Source: Bacteroidota bacterium
GTDB lineage: Bacteria; Bacteroidota; Bacteroidia; Sphingobacteriales; Sphingobacteriaceae
DNA: 38,144 nucleotides
Direction of reading: 5' to 3'
Assembly (NCBI GenBank): GCA_013286565.1
Contig: JABDFM010000028.1
Span: 1 to 38,144 of the forward strand
Position 1 is the stretch's first letter. Each line of letters opens with the position of its first letter. A program made the position numbers and the translations under genes. The notes below the pieces were generated by a model, which had not been told where the DNA came from, ran no database searches, and saw only the letters and a program-made list of their open reading frames with translations. Below are positions 31,953-38,144 of the stretch, piece by piece.

Positions 31953-34900
31953 TTACTTCAACATCGGCTCCGCATTTGTCAAACTCTGTATCTCGGCCAT
32001 CAGATCATCACTCGGGTTTACTTTGAATGTTTTAGATGGTAGTTCTATCAGCAAAGCTTCTTCCATATCCTTTACCATAAACCGCAGGGTACAGTTCTTT
32101 ACAGGATATTTCTGGTTATTGCTTTCTATCATTGTTTGTATATCATCCATCAACTGGGTGCTGAGCGCTTTCAGCTCCAGGCAAACAGTAATGGATTTGG
32201 TCAACTTATCCCGCATTTCTGATAATAGGCTCATGGCGGTTATACGTAGGTCCCAGTTATCCTTTTGTTTAAATTTCTCTTCAATATTGCCCCTGATGTG
32301 CAGGAAATAACCATCCATCAACAGGTTACGGAACTTTACATAGTCCTCGCCAAACAGAGCAAACTCATACGACTCGTTATAATCCTCCAACACAAACGTG
32401 CCGAACGGCTTGCCAGTCTTGGTCATTTTATGCTGAACGTTGCCCACCAAGCCGCCAATAGACAACTCACCCTTTTTACGCAAATTATTGAATGCAGCAA
32501 TCACATCTTCACCGCCTTCGCCTGATTTAGCTTTTTGTACCGTCTTCAGGTCCGAAACATTAGCGTTGCAATACCTTTCCAGTTCTACTTTATAATTATC
32601 AAGCGGGTGCCCGGTTAAATAGATTCCGATCACCTCTTTCTCGTACTTCAGTTTTTCTATCAATGGCCATTCCTCTGCTTCTGGCAGTGGTGGTTCAGGG
32701 ATATAAGAAGCTACCGACCCTCCAAACAGTGAGGCCTGCGAACTGCTTTGGGTATTCTGATAATCATTGGCATACTTTACCAGGCGTTCTATCCCGGTTA
32801 AAATGCCATTTTCTGTTTTAGCGAAGAAACGTGCCCGGTTCAGCTTAAACTCATCAAAAGCGCCACCATAAACCAGGTTCTCGTATGATTTCTTTGTCAA
32901 GGAGCGAACGTTTGACCGCTGCGCAAAGTCATAGACCGATTTATAGGGACCATTTAGGGTACGTTCCTCAATAATACTTTCTACAGCCTTATCGCCCACA
33001 CCTTTAACACCTGTCAATCCAAAACGTACCTGGCCCTTTTTGTTGACCGCGAATGCCATGTCCGACTCATTGATATCCGGCCCTAAAACCTCCACACCCA
33101 TCCGGCGGCATTCTTCCATAAAGAAGGTGATCTTCTCCATGTTGTTCTGGTTATTCAAAACCGCGGCCATATATTCGGATGGGTAATGCGCTTTTAAATA
33201 AGCAGTCTGGTAAGCCACAAAAGCATAACAGGTAGAGTGCGATTTATTGAACGCATATTGGGCGAAAGCCTTCCAGTCGTTCCATATTTTGGTCAGCTTA
33301 TCTTTAGCGTGGCCTTTAGCAGCCGCACCCTCCATAAACTGGGCTTCCATCTTATTCAGTACATCGAGTTGTTTTTTACCCATCGCCTTACGCAATACGT
33401 CGGCGTCGCCTTTGCTAAAGCCTGCCAGCTTTTGCGACAAAAGCATCACCTGTTCCTGGTAAACGGTAATACCATAGGTTTCGCCCAGGTATTCTTCCAT
33501 ATCCGCAAGGTCGAAGGTTATCGGCTCGGTTCCATTTTTACGCTTAATAAAGTTGGGGATATATTCTATCGGGCCCGGCCTGTACAGGGCGTTCATGGCG
33601 ATCAGATCCTCAAACTTGTCAGGCTTAAGGTCGCGCAGGTACATTTGCATACCGTCACTTTCAAACTGGAACGTACCGTTTGTATCGCCACGCTGATAAA
33701 GCTCAAAGGTTTTTTGATCGTCAAGTGGAATATAATCAATATCAATCGTCACATCATGATTTTGCTTGATCAGCCTCAAAGCATCCTTCAGTATGGTTAA
33801 GGTTTTAAGGCCCAAAAAGTCCATCTTGATTACACCTGCATCCTCTATCACCCGCCCATCATACTGGGTAACCAACAGATCAGAATCTTTTGCTGTCGCG
33901 ACCGGCACGATCTCGGTCAGGTCATAAGGCGCAATGATAATACCCGCAGCATTTACGCCGGTATTACGTACAGAACCCTCCAGCTTTTCAGCCTCACGGA
34001 GAACAATACCTTTTAAGCCGCTGTCTTTATAGATCTGCTGAAGCTCGGGCACCTGGTCGATCGCGCCGCGCAGGGTTATACCCAATGTTTCAGGCACCAG
34101 CTTCTTCAGCGCGTTCACTTCCGATAAAGGCATATCCAGTACCCTGCCCACATCCTGTATGCTGGTACGTGCAGCCATGGAACCATAAGTAATGATCTGC
34201 GCTACCTGGTTTTTGCCGTATTTTTCAACTACATAATCAATTACCTTTTGCCGGCCTGCATCATCAAAGTCCGTATCAATATCGGGCATGGATTTACGGT
34301 CGGGGTTCAGGAAACGCTCAAATAGCAAATTATATTTTAAAGGGTCGATATTGGTGATCCCTGTACAATAAGCCACCACTGATCCCGCTGCCGAACCACG
34401 ACCCGGCCCTATAAATACACCAATATTACGACCATGTTTTATAAAATCCGCCACGATCAAAAAGTAACCGGCAAATCCCATCGTGCGTATAGTGAACAGC
34501 TCGAAATTGATACGCTCCTCCACCTCGGGCGAAATATCAATATATCTTTCCTTCGCGCCGGTAAATGTTAAATGCTTCAAATATTCCCACTGATTCAGCG
34601 TATCTGCATCGGGTGTTTTGTGGATATTAAATTCGGGGGGTATCACAAAGTTGGGTAACAGGATATCGCGCTTCAGTTTCAGCACCTCTACCTTATCTAC
34701 GATCTCGTTAGTATTGTCCAATGATTCGGGCAGGTCATTAAACAGCTTGCCCATTTCGGCCTGGGTTTTAAAATAAAACTGGTCGTTCGGGAAACCAAAG
34801 CGGTAGCCCTTGCCACCTTCTTCATCCGTAGCTATTGGCGTGCTCTGCATATCACCTGTGTTCACGCAAAGTAAAATATCGTGCGCGTTGGAGTCCTGCT

Positions 34901-35537
34901 GATCCACATAGTGCGAATCATTAGAGCAGATCACTTTTACCTGGTATTTTTTGGCAAAACGGATCAGCACTTCGTTCACTGTGTTTTGCTCAGGTATATC
35001 ATGGCGCTGCAATTCGATATAGTAATCCTCGCCAAACAGATCGAGCCACCATTTGAATTCTTCCTCTGCTTCAGCCTCGCCTTTTTTCAGGATAGCCTGC
35101 GGCACGGATGCCCCGATACAGCAGGTGGTGGCGATCAGTCCCTTATGGTATTTTAGTATCAGTTCCTTGTCAATACGTGGCCATTTGCTGTATAATCCCT
35201 CCATGTAACCTAAGGAACATAGTTTCACTAAATTCTTATATCCTTCGGCATTTTTCGCCAATAAAAGTTGGTGATGCCGGATATCTTTCTTATCTTTAGT
35301 AAACTGCTTCTTGTGCCGGTCGTCCACGACGTAAAACTCACAACCTACTATCGGTTTGATATTATGCTTCCCGGCTTCAGCAACAAATTTAAATACGCCA
35401 AACATATTACCATGATCGGTAATAGCCAACGCTTTCATACCATCGCTGGCAGCCTTTTTGTATAGTTTGGATATATCAGCCGCTCCGTCAAGTAAAGAAA
35501 ACTGGGTATGTACGTGTAAGTGCGAAAAATCTGGCAT
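31953..35537 (-). CDS. dnaE: DNA polymerase III subunit alpha
   Basis: The replicative polymerase catalytic subunit (DnaE1 type, family C). An N-terminal PHP domain starts at SHLHVHTQFSLLDGAA (residues 5-20), continuing with ITDHGNMFG. The palm active site is PDIDTDFDD around residues 415-423, and the thumb and fingers regions include RNTGVNAAG and FNKSHSTCYAFVAYQTAYLK. A helix-hairpin-helix/little-finger region and an OB fold close the protein (GGLVGNVQHKMTKTGKPFG). Length of 1194 aa is typical for Bacteroidota. No intein or frameshift. It is monocistronic, ending at a palindrome terminator. Confidence 0.97.
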   Translation of the reverse strand: MPDFSHLHVHTQFSLLDGAADISKLYKKAASDGMKALAITDHGNMFGVFKFVAEAGKHNIKPIVGCEFYVVDDRHKKQFTKDKKDIRHHQLLLAKNAEGYKNLVKLCSLGYMEGLYSKWPRIDKELILKYHKGLIATTCCIGASVPQAILKKGEAEAEEEFKWWLDLFGEDYYIELQRHDIPEQNTVNEVLIRFAKKYQVKVICSNDSHYVDQQDSNAHDILLCVNTGDMQSTPIATDEEGGKGYRFGFPNDQFYFKTQAEMGKLFNDLPESLDNTNEIVDKVEVLKLKRDILLPNFVIPPEFNIHKTPDADTLNQWEYLKHLTFTGAKERYIDISPEVEERINFELFTIRTMGFAGYFLIVADFIKHGRNIGVFIGPGRGSAAGSVVAYCTGITNIDPLKYNLLFERFLNPDRKSMPDIDTDFDDAGRQKVIDYVVEKYGKNQVAQIITYGSMAARTSIQDVGRVLDMPLSEVNALKKLVPETLGITLRGAIDQVPELQQIYKDSGLKGIVLREAEKLEGSVRNTGVNAAGIIIAPYDLTEIVPVATAKDSDLLVTQYDGRVIEDAGVIKMDFLGLKTLTILKDALRLIKQNHDVTIDIDYIPLDDQKTFELYQRGDTNGTFQFESDGMQMYLRDLKPDKFEDLIAMNALYRPGPIEYIPNFIKRKNGTEPITFDLADMEEYLGETYGITVYQEQVMLLSQKLAGFSKGDADVLRKAMGKKQLDVLNKMEAQFMEGAAAKGHAKDKLTKIWNDWKAFAQYAFNKSHSTCYAFVAYQTAYLKAHYPSEYMAAVLNNQNNMEKITFFMEECRRMGVEVLGPDINESDMAFAVNKKGQVRFGLTGVKGVGDKAVESIIEERTLNGPYKSVYDFAQRSNVRSLTKKSYENLVYGGAFDEFKLNRARFFAKTENGILTGIERLVKYANDYQNTQSSSQASLFGGSVASYIPEPPLPEAEEWPLIEKLKYEKEVIGIYLTGHPLDNYKVELERYCNANVSDLKTVQKAKSGEGGEDVIAAFNNLRKKGELSIGGLVGNVQHKMTKTGKPFGTFVLEDYNESYEFALFGEDYVKFRNLLMDGYFLHIRGNIEEKFKQKDNWDLRITAMSLLSEMRDKLTKSITVCLELKALSTQLMDDIQTMIESNNQKYPVKNCTLRFMVKDMEEALLIELPSKTFKVNPSDDLMAEIQSLTNAEPMLK

Positions 35538-35569
35538 ATCTGATCTGTTTCAACAATTCAAGAAGAATA

Positions 35570-35577
35570 CAAATCTA
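35570..35577 (-). promoter_or_regulatory. Bacteroidota -7 promoter element (TAGATTTG) of dnaE
   Basis: Exact TAnnTTTG on the minus strand, 32 bp before the dnaE ATG. No TTG at the ideal distance, so it is a partial match. Confidence 0.45.
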
Positions 35578-35741
35578 TTAAAAAACAACTTTAGGTGTAT
35601 GGTTGTTGAAAACTGTAAATGGGTTAAAGATCAGGCAAATAACAATTTAGGCAGTAATTTATAAAAAAATTATCTACACAAATGCGATGCTAAATGCGGG
35701 TGTGAATTAAACTATCTTAAACCTTTGAAAAACAACTACAA

Positions 35742-37886
35742 TTGAAACGATTTGGCCGCATAGCCCTCAAAACCCTTCTTTGGGTTACTGCCAGTATTCT
35801 GTTTTTGATACTGCTTGTAGCTATTTTAATACAAATTCCGGCCATACAGAATTTTGCTAAAGATAAGGCGGTTACCTATTTACAAAATAAGATCCACACT
35901 AAAGTTAAAATAGGTCACATCAGTTTAGGTTTGCCAAAACTGATCATATTAGACAGCGTTTATTTTGAAGATCAGAAAAAAGACACGCTGATAGCAGGCG
36001 ACAAGCTAAAGATCGACATCAGCTTATTTAAACTCTTGCATCATAGACTCGAAATAAACGAGATCAACCTGCAGGGAATTACCGCCAATGTAAACCGTGG
36101 CGCCGACAGTGTTTTTAATTTCGATTACATCATTAAAGCTTTTAACAGTGGCCCGGCAAAGCCGGTTAAACCTGCGGATACCGCCTCGGCTATGAAAATA
36201 TCTATGGATAAGATCATCCTGGACAGGATCCATATCAGCTACAAAGATTTAACCAACGGCAACAACGTAAAATTCATACTCGGCCATTTTGATACCCGTA
36301 TCAAGAATTTCGATATGGATAAAATGAAATTCAACATCCCGAAGATCACCTTATCGGGCGTAGATGCGTTGATCATCCAAACACCCGCCGGGTCATCCGT
36401 GGCAAAAGTTAATGCGGTAGATACCGCTACCACACCTATTAACATGACCCTTAATGTGGGGGTGATCGATCTGTCGAAAATAAAAGTTGATTACCGCACA
36501 ACTGAAATGACCGCCAAAGTTGATCTGGGCAAGTTTTTGGTGGAGATGAACAAGCTCGACCTGAAAAATCAAAAAGCTGATATTAATAACATCACGCTGG
36601 ATGATACTAAAGCCGCATTCACTTTTGCCAAACCCCAGAATGTAAGAAAAGCAGTAGTGAAAGCGATAAAAAAACTGGACACCCTGGTAGCCAAGCCTCA
36701 AAGCACAAAAGGATGGGCGGCTATTTTACGGAAAGTCACTTTTAGTAACGATAATATTAAGTATGATAATGACGCGCAAAAGCCACTGGCAAAAGGTTTG
36801 GATTACACGCACATGAACGTCCGTAACCTGGATGCCGACCTCGAAAACCTGTCATACACCACGGATACCATTTCAGGCAAGATCAACAACCTCGCATTTA
36901 CAGAAAAAAGCGGCCTCAGCATTAAGAAATTCCATACCGCATTTTTTTATGGCCCGCATAAATCGTATCTGAACAACTTGTATTTGGAAACCCCGCAAAC
37001 CCTTCTGCAGAAAAACGTGGAGATAGGCTATGCTTCGTTGGATAACATCAGCAACAACTTAGGGCAGCTACGGATCAACGCCAACCTGGATGGCAGTCAT
37101 CTGGGCTTAAAAGATGTTTTATTGCTAGTGCCAAGCATGTCATCCATGGAACCATTTAAAAGCTCGCCAAACGCTACTTTCCTGATCAATGGAAGGGTGA
37201 TCGGCAAAGTGAATGACCTGAGTATCCCATCGCTCGAAATAACTGGCTTAAGCAATACCCACATCAAAGCATCAGGCACGATGAAGGGTTTGCCTGATGT
37301 GAACAAATCTTATTTCGATCTCAATATCATTGATTTCAATACCAATCGCGCCGATATAGCCAAGCTGGCCCCTGCAGGCAGTATCCCATCCAACGTCAAC
37401 ATCCCCGAAAATCTAAACCTGAAGGGCAAGTTCAAGGGAAACGTGAAAACATTTACCACGAATTTAATACTGCGCTCCAGCTATGGCGCTGTGGATATTA
37501 AAGCCAATATGAATGGCACACACAAAGGCAGCGAAACCTATTCGGCAAATATAAAAGCGAACGACCTGGATGTTGGTGCATTAACCAAACAACCGCAGAT
37601 GGTGGGTAAAGTAACATTGGCGGCTAACATAAAAGGCGTTAGCCTTGACCCTAAAAAAGCCACGCTGCAATTTAATGCCGATGTAGCAAAAGCTTATGTA
37701 AAGGGTTATACTTATCAGAACCTGGTACTTAAAGGCACCAGTCATAACGGAAGCTATGTAGCTACCGCCCGGATGAAAGATCCAAACATCAACTTCAGCC
37801 TGGATGCTAAAGCCAATATGAATAAGAAGTATCCATCGGTAAATGCAACGTTGATGATAGACAGCATCAATCTGCAAAAGCTGTAA
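35742..37886 (+). CDS. TamB/AsmA-like envelope protein, truncated at an inversion-like junction
   Basis: The N-terminal 714 residues of a TamB-type translocation/assembly protein that spans the periplasm and moves phospholipids or aids outer-membrane assembly. A single N-terminal helix (about 8-32) anchors it in the inner membrane. The rest is a long series of beta strands with repeated pattern, as in AsmA/DUF490 proteins. The start is TTG at 35742, just upstream of MKRFGRIALKTLLWVTASIL. The stop at 37884-37886 is abrupt, with no C-terminal DUF490 domain, which family members of about 1,400-1,700 aa have. The opposite strand immediately beyond continues a TamB-like reading frame (see 37884-38143). 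The product here is therefore broken, or the junction is artefactual. Confidence 0.8.
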   Translation: MKRFGRIALKTLLWVTASILFLILLVAILIQIPAIQNFAKDKAVTYLQNKIHTKVKIGHISLGLPKLIILDSVYFEDQKKDTLIAGDKLKIDISLFKLLHHRLEINEINLQGITANVNRGADSVFNFDYIIKAFNSGPAKPVKPADTASAMKISMDKIILDRIHISYKDLTNGNNVKFILGHFDTRIKNFDMDKMKFNIPKITLSGVDALIIQTPAGSSVAKVNAVDTATTPINMTLNVGVIDLSKIKVDYRTTEMTAKVDLGKFLVEMNKLDLKNQKADINNITLDDTKAAFTFAKPQNVRKAVVKAIKKLDTLVAKPQSTKGWAAILRKVTFSNDNIKYDNDAQKPLAKGLDYTHMNVRNLDADLENLSYTTDTISGKINNLAFTEKSGLSIKKFHTAFFYGPHKSYLNNLYLETPQTLLQKNVEIGYASLDNISNNLGQLRINANLDGSHLGLKDVLLLVPSMSSMEPFKSSPNATFLINGRVIGKVNDLSIPSLEITGLSNTHIKASGTMKGLPDVNKSYFDLNIIDFNTNRADIAKLAPAGSIPSNVNIPENLNLKGKFKGNVKTFTTNLILRSSYGAVDIKANMNGTHKGSETYSANIKANDLDVGALTKQPQMVGKVTLAANIKGVSLDPKKATLQFNADVAKAYVKGYTYQNLVLKGTSHNGSYVATARMKDPNINFSLDAKANMNKKYPSVNATLMIDSINLQKL

Positions 37887-38143
37887 TTTAATGCGTCCTG
37901 CTTCGTATTCAGCGTATTGATAGCCAGTTTCATGTTATTGACCGCGTTGGTACCATACACTATTTTTGGTGCGGACCCATTAACGACTAAATCGCCGGTT
38001 TGGCTGTTAAAATATCCTTTGATGTTAACAGGGTCAAGCTGTTTTAGGTCTGGAACCAATTGGGTAACCAAAGGAGTTTTTATAAAACGCGCGTCAAAAA
38101 TGAATTGCTGCGGGGTATATTTTGGTTTAGCAACAACGGTCTT
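37884..38143 (-). pseudogene. Inverted fragment of a TamB-like coding sequence (later part of the same gene)
   Basis: On the minus strand the frame is open from the window edge to the junction. It reads KTVVAKPKYTPQQFIFDARF, then a segment with LVTQLVPDLKQLDPVNIKGY, then FNSQTGDLVVNGSAPKIVYG, and ends ...LNTKQDALNYS. This has the same repeat style as the plus-strand TamB-like protein (LLLVPSMSSMEPF...GRVIGKVNDL), so it looks like a later portion of that protein, inverted. No start codon is expected here. The frame then runs into antisense tamB with no stop until 37754. Family assignment is by pattern; that it belongs to the same gene is inferred. Confidence 0.7.
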
Positions 38144-38144
38144 G

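Noticed and set aside
33237..33800. 187-aa open frame on the plus strand
   Set aside because: It is wholly antisense to dnaE, a certain gene, and has no recognisable domain.
37754..38071. A 105-aa minus-strand gene starting at 38071
   Set aside because: The apparent start is a TTG inside a frame that is open to the window edge, and its last third is antisense tamB past the junction. It is a fragment, not a gene.
1..38144. CRISPR arrays, tRNA or rRNA genes, phage or transposase genes
   Set aside because: No regularly spaced direct repeats with unique spacers, no recognisable tRNA or rRNA stretches, and no transposase or phage protein were seen on either strand.

Overview
The window looks like chromosomal DNA of a Bacteroidota bacterium, most likely Sphingobacteriaceae (Mucilaginibacter/Pedobacter-like). 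The case rests on a type IX secretion C-terminal sorting domain, several exact TAnnTTTG promoter elements close to start codons, few Shine-Dalgarno sequences, TTG starts, many short intergenic palindromes, and the gene content (GH130/GT4 cluster, serpin lipoprotein, GMC oxidoreductase with a Gluc_2-dh3 partner, Kup, SemiSWEET). The genus is an inference. No rRNA, tRNA, CRISPR array, phage or insertion sequence was recognised.

Layout. 1-5.0 kb: 3' end of an aminopeptidase P gene, a small orphan gene, then an S53 (sedolisin/kumamolisin) peptidase converging on a serpin lipoprotein, and a secreted esterase. 5.2-14.5 kb: envelope and transport genes, namely a GT39/ArnT-like glycosyltransferase, a LolA-like periplasmic protein, a C-terminally anchored exported protein, two PAP2 phosphatases, an APC-family amino acid permease, a SemiSWEET sugar transporter and a Kup potassium transporter. 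14.6-21.3 kb: a tiny T9SS-sorted protein; a tight operon of FAH-family hydrolase, M23 peptidase and Bcp peroxiredoxin; an ECF sigma factor followed by a membrane protein with four 31-residue repeats and a CpxP-like periplasmic protein; and a class III aminotransferase. 21.5-24.0 kb: Gluc_2-dh3 subunit and an Fe-S-type GMC oxidoreductase, a likely Tat-exported dehydrogenase. 24.3-29.0 kb: GT4 fused to a helical-barrel domain, a second GT4, and a convergent GH130 enzyme. 29.1-38.1 kb: DUF58 protein, thioredoxin, a carboxypeptidase-regulatory-domain protein, a small membrane protein, dnaE, and a TamB/AsmA-like gene.

The most striking anomaly is at the right end. The TamB-like frame stops at 37886, and from there to the window edge the opposite strand carries an open frame that reads like a later part of the same protein. 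The sequence therefore appears to fold back on itself near 37879-37884. That means either a real intragenic inversion or a chimeric/misassembled junction. Other points of interest are the S53/serpin pair, the repeat protein beside the sigma factor, the GT4 fusion lacking a normal E-x7-E motif, and a varied set of intergenic palindromes, one with perfect 26-bp arms.
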